This document shows positions 47,676 through 58,664 of a stretch of 64,000 nucleotides of DNA, piece by piece. Within the stretch, counting starts at the first letter, position 1, and each line of letters begins with the position of its first letter. The notes beneath the pieces were generated by a model, which was not told the origin of the DNA, ran no database searches, and was given only the letters and a program-made list of their open reading frames with translations. This stretch comes from Pegea sp. RAD2-039 (lineage: Eukaryota > Chordata > Thaliacea > Salpida > Salpidae), in the NCBI GenBank assembly GCA_034620365.1, contig JAQGEQ010000272.1, positions 1 to 64,000 of the forward strand, in the 5' to 3' direction. A program made the translations under genes and the position numbers.

Positions 47676-50476
47676 TTAAAATGGGAAATTTACACATATG
47701 TCAGGTACACATGGTTGATAGCTGACTATGACTTCATCAATCCTTCCATTTGCTCTTGCAACTTCTTTCCATTCATTTGTTAATTCATTGTAACATTCGA
47801 CAATTTCTACATAGCCACTTACGGATAAACCTCCTGAAACAATCAACAAGCTCATCACAATTATGCAAATTATTGTAAACATCATAAAAATTTTAATAAA
47901 AAGTTTTTCAATTCCAAACATAAGAAAAGTTTTACCAAAAACATAAATCTTCTTATTAAAGACAACAGCTCTTGGATAGCGTCTTGCAATTTTCATACTT
48001 GCTACAAATTCCCAACTATCATTGAGGACATCGTATCTTTCAACAGACTTTAAATCTATTCCGTTATTCAGACCACCAATGGCGTAGATATAGTTGCCAA
48101 GCGTGACTACAGCTTAAATGATTTTAAAATTAGTTGTCATCAAAAGATCAAAACGTCATCGTGACGTCATCAGCAAATACCTAGATGACTTCGACGTGTC
48201 AACATCGATTTTACACAACTCCATTCGTCCTTCTGTGGATCATATTTATCCACACAAGTAACTGAATCATAGAGGTGTTTACTACCACCGACAACATACA
48301 ACATCCGGTTGAAGACAGCACAATCGAACAAGAATCGTACGTACGTCCTCTCATTACGATCTTTATTTATTGAAGCTCTTTCAGTCCATTCATCAATGAT
48401 AGGATCATATCTGGCAATAACATATTAGTTTTTGGCAAATGAAGTTTTGGTTGAAATATCATTTCATCACTCACTTCATCAATCTGTTTTCAACATGAAA
48501 AGTTTTAACAAGATACATTTCATTATCTATAACTTCCATTTTCGCACAACCCAATTTATCGTCTAAACCTTTACACTTCTTCCACTCATTTGAAATTGGG
48601 TCGTATCTAGAAAAGTGATGACGTCATATTTAGTTTGCAATGATGATGTCATCATTTGCTTCATGCTTTCTAACCTTTCCATATCACCATTCCACTTTAA
48701 CATGTAAATGAAACCGTTTAGGACAACAGATCTTAAAGTTCTTGGAAGACACATCTTCGGAAGTTTAAAACAAAAATTTGTTTGACAGAACTTTACACTT
48801 TTCAATGATCTTTCATCGGATTCACAAAATCTATCTATGACGTAGATCACCTGTGACGTCATATGTCAGTCGTTGAGGTGAAAAGTATTTAATTAAATAA
48901 TCTTACCTGCGGAATAGCAAGTTGTCTTTGCTTACTTTCAATTGGGATGTAAGCTTTGAGGTCATCGAGGACCTTGCTGAGATATTCATAACAAGTATCT
49001 TTAATTATTTCACAATTTTCTAATTTCATGGAAATAAAGTTTGGTTTTATCAAATGGCAACGTACCTAGAGAAATCACAATTTTATACTCACAAGTCTAC
49101 AACTTTATAGTTTCTAGATACTTACGTTCTTAATTAACTTATTTAAGTAATGTTTTCTTGAAGTTAAATCATATTTGATCCACTCTAGAAGAGCATTAAA
49201 TACTTGGGATTCACAAACCACATGAAGCTCATCTTTTGAAATTGTTTTAGAAATTACAGACTCTGGTTGTAATTTGAATTCTTCAGTTTTTGAAATCTGG
49301 TAAATATCATGTGATCAATCAAAAACTTTTTCTTATTAAATATGAAAAGAACCAAATCAGTAGAAATAACGAAGCAAGTAAATATTTCATAATTATTTAA
49401 GTTTGATGAAGTAGAAAAAATCTTTCTACTTAAAATGTTTTAGCCAAGAAAATAATATTTCTCTATTTTCTTACTTCCATAAAGTTTTTTCCAATAAATT
49501 TTTCACATTTAGTTGAAAGTTCCAAAAATCCATAACTCTTAGTAAAGATTGCAATTTCAAAGCAGTTACAAGTTTTTATTTGACTTTCCAAAAAGCTGGA
49601 ATTAATAAAATGTAGTTACAGAAACTATTGAAAGAAACTAATTTATAAAACTAGCTTACTTGCTACATAACTTTTTTAAACCAATTATTTTATACATGGA
49701 ATCTGCGATCATCAGTTTCTTAACATTTTTTTCATTGATTTGTATTTTGTTTATGTAAATATAATCTAGAAGATCAGAGAATACGTTTGGGTCAACCTCA
49801 TTTATGGTAACTTCTCCAGAATGTGCTTCTTTAAATCCACCATAATAAATGCAAATAGTTTTTGTGTTCAAATATTCAGTTATTTTACAACTGAATTTGA
49901 ATCTTGAATCTAACTTACCACAAAACGTAGCTTTAAAATAAGGAGAAGCAGCAGCTAATATTACTTTGTGACAGTTGAAAGTTCTTTCCAAACCATCCAC
50001 ATTTAGTTTGATTCTAACATCACATAGCTGAGAAGTTTGACGAAAACCATTTAGTTTGAATTGAAAATTGGTACAATTATCAACTTCCGAAACTTCATCT
50101 CTAAGAATGTCAAAAAAATAATTTACTTTAGTATCAAATCACAAATAAAGAATTATAAGTTAAATAAAAATACAAAAAAGTGAATAATTAAATTCACAAA
50201 TACTTATTTCAGTTGTTAAATTGATAGATGAGGAAAACAATAAAATTAAAATTCTTCTAAATGATTGAGTAATAATAAATCACACTAAAACAGATTAAAA
50301 ATATAACAATTGCAAGTTAAAGCTAATAAAATTTAAGTTAATAATATCTATCTAGATGCAACATATATAGTTTTCTAATCTGATTTTATTTTAACACAAA
50401 ATTCTACTAACCTTTTATCATCTGTAGGTGGCATAATTGAATCGAAAACAACTTTGCTATTTGATCTATCTACTAT
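47676..50476 (-). CDS. KLHL-type protein, copy K4, with intron 2 read in frame
   Basis: Exons on the minus strand: 50412-50476, 49919-50100, 49660-49840, 49475-49595, 49126-49296, 48907-49065, 48675-48850, 48475-48606, 48181-48410, 47936-48112 and 47676-47833. All are open and in phase, about 583 residues. Two oddities are present. The first codon is ATA as in K3, leaving an in-frame ATG at 50434. Intron 2 (49841-49918) ends in TG instead of AG, is 78 bases long and contains no stop. Exons 2 and 3 therefore form one open frame with 26 extra residues (starting KLDSRFKFSCKITEYL) inside the BTB domain. Exon 9 is eight codons longer than in K1. The gene may be working with an altered BTB domain, or may be in early decay. 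Confidence 0.75.
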
Positions 50477-51870
50477 TTTGATGCAATTAACAAGTTTATA
50501 AAATATACCAACTGTTGATGTTATATAAATGAATTAGTTAATTTATCAAACAGTTTATGCTTTTACAGAACAAACATTTTGAAATATCAAAAAATATATT
50601 GATCTAACTAGGATAAATATTAAATAATTTCAAAAGAAAAAGGTAAATCAATAAAAGATTATTAACTTCTTAAAAATATTTTTTTACTAATTTTCCAAAA
50701 TTAAATAAACCTTATAATACCAAAATATAATAGTAAAGCACCTAGCAGGTTTGTATAAAACATATTATTATATATGTAAAACTATTGTATATAAATTATT
50801 ATATAATATATAATATTAAACAGTGTTTATTCAAAAGTCCAGCCATACAAAAACTATATTTCCTGTAATTAATATCATATTTAGTCGCCTTTAAATCTAA
50901 GAATTCAGTAAAATTTATAAAAGTCAACATGTTTAAAATGGTTATAGGACTTGATATAAACATCAAAATTTATGACATATATAAAATAAACTTAATAGTT
51001 AGGTAAAAATAAAAAGTAAAATAAAGTAAATTAATATAAAAGGTATGTATTAATGTATAACAGCAAAAAAAGATATTATTTAGCTTATTCAGTTCTTAGA
51101 AACAAAAGATAAATAAAGAAAGAATTATAAAATTCTACAGGAATAATTTTCTATAGTTAAACAAAAAATATTTAGAGCTTTTAAATAATTAATGAACAAT
51201 TAATCAAATTCTACATTACTAATACACTAAAGTGAAATATGTGTGAAGAGGTTATTATTGAAAGTAGTATTTAAAAGACAAATTACAATTATTCAGCTTA
51301 AAATTATTGATCTGAAGTAAGATTTTTCAAAAATAGTAAATACTTTTGCCATTCTAAAATCATGTAATGTTATATAATTCAGTTGAAACCTGAATCTCTT
51401 AAAATTATCCTTTAACTATCTCAAAAAGTTTAAAAAACTTATTTTTAAATTCAATACAACAATAATAACGCTGATATTAAACAGTGGTAATGATATTAGT
51501 CAAAAAATAAAACTGAAACACAACACACAATCTCCAAAAATATGATGCAATATGACATAAGATCACTAGAACTTTACTTTAGTGTGAGATTTCAAAATGT
51601 AAAAAATGTAGCAAAAAATGAATTCTAGAAAGCACGTGATTAACTAATTAAATATTGGTACATAAGGGTTATTTGCGCTGACGCGCTCTCGATTAGCTGC
51701 CCCGTAAAACCTGCAAACTCATTTAACAGCTGTTAAACAATTTTACATCTAATCATAAATCTTTATTAGTTTGACTAGATTTTTTACATTTTATTTTTTT
51801 AACATTTTGTATAAATATTTAATGTTATATTGTATAGGGATCACTTAACTCTCATGTGTTACAGCATTTT
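50477..51870 (-). promoter_or_regulatory. Upstream region of K4, duplicated block
   Basis: It matches the regions upstream of K1, K2 and K3, including the CACGTG-containing segment near 51635 and the GACGCGCTCTCG patch near 51685. A promoter role is inferred only from its position. Confidence 0.4.
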
Positions 51871-52236
51871 TGTTTCTTTTTTTTAACGTAAGTATGTATA
51901 ATAGGTCTCTTCTGAGCTTAGTAGTTGGTGGGAAATTTTATTTCGAGAAACTGTTAAATTAGATTCATCCCTCATTAAATTCTTTTCTAATCTAAGCAAA
52001 CTTACACACAAGATTGTATTGAAACTAGAAGTGTCTATTCATGTTAAGAGATCCTTCTTAGAAGCCTTTTACAACTAAAATTAGTCCTGGCAAAAATGTT
52101 TTTTAAATACATTTATTAATAGAAATTTTAGATCACTTTGGAGTGTTATGGAAAAACAAAAATAAATAATCTATACAAACAACTGAGTATAAAAAGTAAT
52201 TATAAACTGAGTTAAAGGGTCCGCATGCATGATGTT

Positions 52237-52340
52237 GTTGATTATTTATTTATTTATTACAATAAATGTGAAGGAGGGTGCCTAAAGAGAGCACCTCTCG
52301 CTAACACACATTCTCACAAATTAGATCTATTTGACTTGTT
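52237..52340 (-). mobile_element. Very short LINE 3' end insertion
   Basis: Reverse complement of 43935-44035: the last 100 bases of the LINE with its ATAAATAAAT tail, inserted where the other copies read an unbroken AACAATTTAACAAC. It is a strongly 5'-truncated insertion in the K4 block only. Confidence 0.85.
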
Positions 52341-52369
52341 AAATTGTTTGCTAAGTAATACAGTAAGTA

Positions 52370-52690
52370 ATTAGGTGGAGACAAGACAATAGCTGACCAC
52401 TGAAGGGTAATTGAAAAAGTAATCCAAATTGAAAATAATAGAGGGAAATGATCTTGAGAAGATAAATCGAAACTTTCTGTCAAGATTAATCAATTCAAAT
52501 ACTCAGCAGAAGGTATTAGCAAGAGAATTTGGTCGGTAAATTAGTGAGTTCTGTCTCTCCTTTATGAATGATGATAAAGTTCTTCCTCTATAAAAGCTTG
52601 TAACTTGAGGATAATAAGTAATCAAAGACATGTAATACAGCTTGTATTATTAAAACAATAGATGTTTTTATTAAGCGAGAAGGATTTTTT
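52370..52690. repeat. Segment shared with 31760-32060
   Basis: About 90% identical to the start of the segment unique to the right arm, including TAATACAGCTTGTATTATTA, which is a near-palindrome. No gene. Confidence 0.6.
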
Positions 52691-53339
52691 TGTGAAGAAC
52701 AAGCTAATTTGTCCCTGATAGTGGGCTTACCACAACTTATAACCTGAAGCTCACTCAAATATTTACATGTCGTTCACAGAAGGAGCAGACTAAAATAACA
52801 AACACTAATTTTTTAATTTCGTTTGAATTCTGAATCATAATTCAGTTTTATATAAGTTTTAAACAAAAATTGTTGATGGGTTTGCCATTGCTTAGAAATA
52901 TTAGTATTTTTGGTTTATGTTAAAAGTAATACTTTGAATACTAATTAGATTAGATAAAATCAATGACAAAATTAGAATGATAAAGTTTATAATATTTGTT
53001 GAAATCCTTACTTTAAATAAGTAAATATATTTTGACTTTATATAGTGTTTTTCGATTTTAAATGTTGAAAACTATTATTTGATAAACGTGATTTTTTATT
53101 AATTTTTCTAACGAAATTGGCTTAAGCTACGGTTTTTAGTAATGGTGTTCAAAAACTAAAAAAAAAATCAAGATAGATTGATTCGTTTTTATGTTGAAAA
53201 CAGGTTTTTGATAATAAAATATTTTTCAGTCTTAATTCGACTAGTTTGAAATTAAAAGTTTGAGGATGATGATTAATGATGATTTCAGATTAATAGAGAA
53301 AGATTACAAACATTGTTGGGGCATAGTTAAAACGTAAAT
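52691..53339. other. No gene seen
   Basis: AT-rich. A short piece at about 52765-52800 (GTCGTTCACAGAAGGAGCAG) resembles 55935-55965, downstream of the minisatellite. Confidence 0.4.
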
Positions 53340-53773
53340 TCTAAATAAAGACATTTAAATGACAAAATAAAAGGAGGTGAGGATGATGACAGTTTTACAT
53401 ATCAGTTGATAAAGAAAGTATTCAATCATATTTTTAACAAAGTTTCAAAAGTTGCAAGATATTTTGATATAGCGATATAATCGAGAAGGGAATTCCGAAG
53501 CTTAGTTACTTTAATAACAAGGCTGTTACTACACTGTGTGTTTATAAAGTTGTTGAACGGTTTCATTTCGAGTCTAAAACTAAAGAACAGCAAAAACTTG
53601 CAGTTATCAATGTAAGGTTTAAATAAATATAGAATATTATATATCTTAGAATGACAAATCAGATTAAAACAAATATCTTCTAATTCTGCTATAAGGTTTA
53701 TGTGACTAAAGTCCAGAAGATTATAGAGTCTTAAACTTGTTTTATGGAAAAGGTTCATCCATCTGTGAGGCAA
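53340..53773 (-). mobile_element. LINE ORF2 C-terminal fragment
   Basis: The open minus-strand frame (53773-53426) ends NTQCSNSLVIKVTKLRNSL and ATFETLLKI. Before that, a stretch rich in Leu and Phe with ELEDICFNLIC and YNILYLFKPYI fits the last part of a non-LTR ORF2. The 3' part is nearly identical to 13250-13490. The RT core and both ends are missing. Confidence 0.6.
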
Positions 53774-53994
53774 AGCAGTTACGATACCTGCCTACCAAGC
53801 AGAAGCTTCATATTATGAAGTTCATTTAAGAAGTGGGCACATATTAGTGACAAGAAAGAGTCAATGAAAAGCCCTGGTAGGAAGGGTCCTGTAGTTCTGG
53901 TATAATGACTACATTTCCGTGACATGCAAAACTTGACTTTCAAAGCTGGAGTTTGAGCCGTATAGGCAGTTCGTGACTATATTCAGCGACGTTC

Positions 53995-55835
53995 TTGCAG
54001 CTCCTGTGTACAGCTGGTTGCAGCAGCTCCTGTGTACAGCTAGTTGCAGCAGCTCCTGTGTACAGCTGGTTGCAGCAGCTCCTGTGTACAGCTGGTTGCA
54101 GCAGCTCCTGTGTACAGCTGGTTGCAGCAGCTTCTGTGTACAGCTGGTTGCAGCAGCTCCTGTGTACAGCTGGTTGCAGCAGCTCCTGTGTACAGCTGGT
54201 TGCAGCAGCTCCTGTGTACAGCTAGTTGCAGCAGCTCCTGTGTACAGCTGGTTGCAGCAGCTCCTGTGTACAGCTGGTTGCAGCAGCTCGTGTGTACAGC
54301 TGGTTGCAGCAGCTCGTGTGTACAGCTGGTTGCAGCGGCTCCTGTGTACAGCTAGTTGCAGCAGCTCCTGTGTACAGCTAGTTGCAGCAGCTTCTGTGTA
54401 CAGCTGGTTGCAGCAGCTTCTGTGTACAGCTGGTTGCAGCAGCTCCTGTGTACAGCTGGTTGCAGCAGCTCCTGTGTACAGCTGGTTGCAGCAGCTCCTG
54501 TGTACAGCTAGTTGCAGCAGCTCCTGTGTACAGCTGGTTGCAGCAGCTCCTGTGTACAGCTGGTTGCAGCAGCTCGTGTGTACAGCTGGTTGCAGCAGCT
54601 CGTGTGTACAGCTGGTTGCAGCAGCTTCTGTGTACAGCTGGTTGCAGCAGCTCGTGTGTACAGCTGGTTGCAGCGGCTCCTGTGTACAGCTGGTTGCAGC
54701 AGCTCCTGTGTACAGCTGGTTGCAGCAGCTTCTGTGTACAGCTGGTTGCAGCAGCTCCTGTGTACAGCTGGTTGCAGCAGCTCCTGTGTACAGCTGGTTG
54801 CAGCAGCTTCTGTGTACAGCTGGTTGCAGCGGCTCCTGTGTACAGCTAGTTGCAGCAGCTTCTGTGTACAGCTGGTTGCAGCAGCTCCTGTGTACAGCTG
54901 GTTGCAGCAGCTTCTGTGTACAGCTGGTTGCAGCAGCTCCTGTGTACAGCTGGTTGCAGCAGCTCCTGTGTACAGCTGGTTGCAGCAGCTCCTGTGTACA
55001 GCTGGTTGCAGCAGCTCCTGTGTACAGCTAGTTGCAGCAGCTCCTGTGTACAGCTGGTTGCAGCAGCTCCTGTGTACAGCTGGTTGCAGCAGCTTCTGTG
55101 TACAGCTGGTTGCAGCAGCTCCTGTGTACAGCTGGTTGCAGCAGCTCCTGTGTACAGCTAGTTGCAGCAGCTCCTGTGTACAGCTGGTTGCAGCAGCTCC
55201 TGTGTACAGCTGGTTGCAGCAGCTCGTGTGTACAGCTGGTTGCAGCAGCTCGTGTGTACAGCTGGTTGCAGCAGCTCGTGTGTACAGCTGGTTGCAGCAG
55301 CTTCTGTGTACAGCTGGTTGCAGCAGCTCGTGTGTACAGCTGGTTGCAGCAGCTTCTGTGTACAGCTGGTTGCAGCGGCTCCTGTGTACAGCTAGTTGCA
55401 GCAGCTTCTGTGTACAGCTGGTTGCAGCAGCTCCTGTGTATAGCTGGTTGCAGCAGCTTCTGTGTACAGCTGATTGCAGCAGCTCCTGTGTACAGCTAGT
55501 TGCAGCAGCTCCTGTGTACAGCTGGCTGCAGCAGCTTCTGTGTACAGCTGGTTGCAGCAGCTCCTGTGTACAGCTGGTTGCAGCAGCTCCTGTGTACAGC
55601 TGGTTGCAGCAGCTCCTGTGTACAGCTGGTTGCAGCAGCTTCTGTGTACAGCTGGTTGAAGCAGCTCCTGTGTACAGCTGGTTGCAGCAGCTCCTGTGTA
55701 CAGCTGGTTGCAGCAGCTCCTGTGTACAGCTGGTTGCAGCAGCTCCTGTGTACAGCTAGTTGCAGCAGCTCCTGTGTACAGCTGGTTGCAGCAGCTCCTG
55801 TTTACAGCTGGTTGCAGCAGCTTCAGTCCTTTTGT
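53995..55835. repeat. GC-rich 26-bp minisatellite, about 70 units
   Basis: Tandem units of 26 bases (about 58% GC) containing GTGTACAGCTGGTTGCAG. Units differ mainly at three positions: CTC/CTT before CTG, CTG/GTG after CTC, and CTGG/CTAG. Variant units are interspersed and some short unit orders recur, which hints at block-wise copying. Since 26 is not a multiple of three, all three plus frames read the same 26-residue pattern (VAAAPVYSWLQQLLCTAG...); only CTAG units bring a stop in one frame. The long open frames are therefore a by-product. No promoter, splice site or other gene sign marks it as coding. Flanks 53780-53994 and 55836-55970 are also less AT-rich than average. Confidence 0.97.
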
Positions 55836-55983
55836 TCCGCTATATAACCTGGCTGGTATGACAATTGAAATCCTGCTGCGCGGACAGCAGCAAGATGTTC
55901 ATATTTGTTGTCTTTACATATATAAATTAATATGCATGGCCGTTCACAGAGGAAGCAGGATAAAATAATAAATAATAATAATA

Positions 55984-57290
55984 TATCTATTTATTTATTA
56001 TAATAAATGCAAAGGGGGATTCATAAGAAAGCATCTCCCGCCTACAGATATTCTCACAAATAACATCTATTAATGTAGAAATACAGAAAGCAAAAGATGT
56101 AACACATGGCATTTCGGTAATCCTAGAAACATATAACAGTAAAAAAAACACATAGAATGTTAATACTATTAAAAAAAGGAAATATCACAGTTTAGAAATA
56201 TTAGTGTTGACAACCTTAAAACGGTTCAACTTTTGCTTGAACAACGCGAGCGACTTTAACATGACAATGTCTGATGGCAGCTAGTTCCGAGTACTAATTG
56301 TGATGTATGACAAAAAACTTGCTCTGATTATTGCACCAGGTGATATGTGTTAAAGATGTAGTAAGATCTGAGTTGATATAACTTGAGAGGAGGACTAATA
56401 GAAAAGAAATCATCGAATTAAAAGTCAGTTAAATTGTGGAGAATTTTAAGAATAAGAATTAGGTCGTATTTAATCCGTCGAATTTCCAAAGTACCTAAAT
56501 TGAAGAAGCTGACAAGATATTTATAACTATCATATTTAATATTGAGTTTCCTGCATACCAATCTCTATGATGTTGCCTGAACAGATTCGTTTTTTTTATA
56601 TCACCAACTTGACAGTCAGTCACAAGGCAAAACATAAAAAAGATTACCGTCAACCAGAAAAGAATCAGGATAAAACGGTTTCAACCAAGTCTCAGTAATA
56701 AAAACAAATGTGAATTCTTGGGAATGCAAAAGAGCTTTCAATTGAAAAATTTTGTTAATAATCGACCGTGCGTTGAAGAACATACCTAATGTAATAAAAA
56801 AATTGTTTTTTGACGCTTGTTAGATTTGATGATGGGCTTCTGTAAGTTGCTGTCTTGATCTGGAAGGATGGTATTAACAATTGTGTCCGGAGAAAATTTG
56901 AAAAAATAAGTAGTGGATCCAGTGGTTATTTGCCACTTCCGTTTTTTGAAAAACTTTGACAATTCTTAAGGCTTACGGTAGATCTCGAACTTTACATTTG
57001 AAATCAGTTGGTTGTTCCTTCTGGTTTCGGTTATACGCCTCTTTTAGAAGACGCCTATTTTCTGAGCGATCATCTTCACACATATGATGTGCTACTCTAA
57101 TGCACTCGAATTTTTTGTCAAGCCTTAGCTTATACAGCTAAGTAAGAAACTTGGGTTTGTCTCAACTTTCCTGAAAGGACACTTTCAAGGGTATGTGATG
57201 ATCTGAGCTTTTCGTTCCAAGTCTGATCATTGATACCTTTTAAATATCTACAAAATCAAGCTTTGAGGGCACATTTGATCCAAAAACGAG
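55984..57290 (-). mobile_element. LINE copy with a large internal deletion
   Basis: From the right end: ORF1 (about 57290-56940), start of ORF2 (about 56960-56620, endonuclease start), then near 56590 a jump to the end of ORF2 (56580-56170), the 3' UTR and an inverted ATAAATAAAT tail at 55984. Most of the endonuclease and the RT core are missing. The sequence is more diverged than the copies at 227 or 37726, so it is older. Confidence 0.8.
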
Positions 57291-57419
57291 ATATATTCTT
57301 TCAGCTAATGTTTATAGGCGAGGAATAGCAATCTTCTACCGCCAGTACCTCGATGTTCGAATAAACTTTTATGAAATATATTTTGTTAGATAAAAATCAT
57401 TTCAGATTTAAATGTTGCA

Positions 57420-57720
57420 AGATTTATCATCCGTTTTTGGATTTAAATATATTTTAATTTCAATACAAGGTAGTTACAAGAATTATATTTGAAAAACTGC
57501 TTTAATTTCGATTGCATTTTGAAATTAAAAAAAACTAATGTCATTTAAAGTACTTTCTAATTTGCAGGTTTAGACAGTTTTAAATCATTGATTGCGTCAT
57601 CAAATAGCGTTGATGATGCTTATGATTAAATGTAAATTTTGTAAATTGCCATTACAACTAGTAAAACCATTTAAGTATCAAAATATTTTCTATTGTAAGG
57701 GTTTGTTGAAAATAAAAATA
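57420..57720 (+). repeat. Second copy of the intron-exon piece at 34640
   Basis: Similar to 34640-34900. The exon-like part after TTTGCAG (57573) opens for about 19 codons (DSFKSLIASSNSVDDAYD) and then meets a stop. Confidence 0.5.
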
Positions 57721-58664
57721 GAACCATTCAAATTTCATTAATGTTATAAATTGGTTTCATAGAATAAATCTTTTTCAAAGTACCATTAAGGTAATTTATT
57801 GATATGATTAAATAATAACACTTTTATTTGAAAATCAAATTTATGTATTTTAAAACACAACATTAAAAAACAGAAGTTTATTAAAGATGATTTCATAGAA
57901 GTCAACATGACGTCAAAAAATATATCTTATAAAAATATGACATCAACAAAACACATTTATGTTTAAACTTTCAAAACATATTAACAGTAAAACAATTACA
58001 TTATTTCTTAGTGCTACCATAAAAGAATCGAGTTTAAAAGATGAATATAAGATAGTGTCTTATTAAAATGTCAATCATGCAAAAGTCTGACAGATCTTAA
58101 AGAACTTCTACATATCTTCGGGTGTGTAATGAACAAGCTCTGTCAATTTGGTGTTATCAGTCCAATTTGACCCAAACCTTTCAAGAAAGTTGATAAAAAT
58201 TACTTTCTAGTAAAGCTATTGTACAGCAAAAATAAACCTTTTCAAATGTTGCTTCACTTTAACTGCATCAAACTCTAATTACGAACCAAAACTAGTAGCA
58301 AGAAAATTTGTATTATTCTAATATACCACAATGGTAACATCCTTAAAGCATTTTTTCGTTCCCATCATCAAAATCAAATTCAATTTTTATATTCAGTCAC
58401 GAATGATTGTCATAGAAACTGACATAGTTTGACGAATCATCTTTTCGACCAATCAGTTTTGAGAAAAATATATTTCAAAATCGATGAATCTTTCAGTCAT
58501 TCTTCAAATAAATCTGTTCAGATGTAACGATAAAATTAATTTATTTTAAAAATGACTCTTCCAAAACTAGAAATTTGTTTTAAGGCCGAATGATATGAAA
58601 TGAAAGCTCAATTTAGAGTTTATTTACATAATTAATAAAACAGCAGTTTACTTGATACAATTAG
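57721..58664. other. No supported gene
   Basis: A minus-strand frame at about 58116-58210 (FLERFGSNWTDNTKL ... HYTPEDM, stop) is open for some 30 codons after a possible acceptor, but nothing else supports it. Confidence 0.4.

Noticed and set aside
47676-47996. Single 106-codon protein at the K4 end
   Set aside because: It is exons 10 and 11 with the intron between them read through; the splice sites are intact and conserved in K1 and K3.
53973-55968. Long open frames over the 26-bp array (up to 415 codons)
   Set aside because: The unit lacks stops in all plus frames and 26 is not a multiple of three, so every frame gives the same 26-residue pattern. No other gene signs are present.
58116-58210. 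Possible minus-strand terminal exon (FLERFGSNWTDNTKL...)
   Set aside because: Only about 30 codons, no partner exon and no family recognised.
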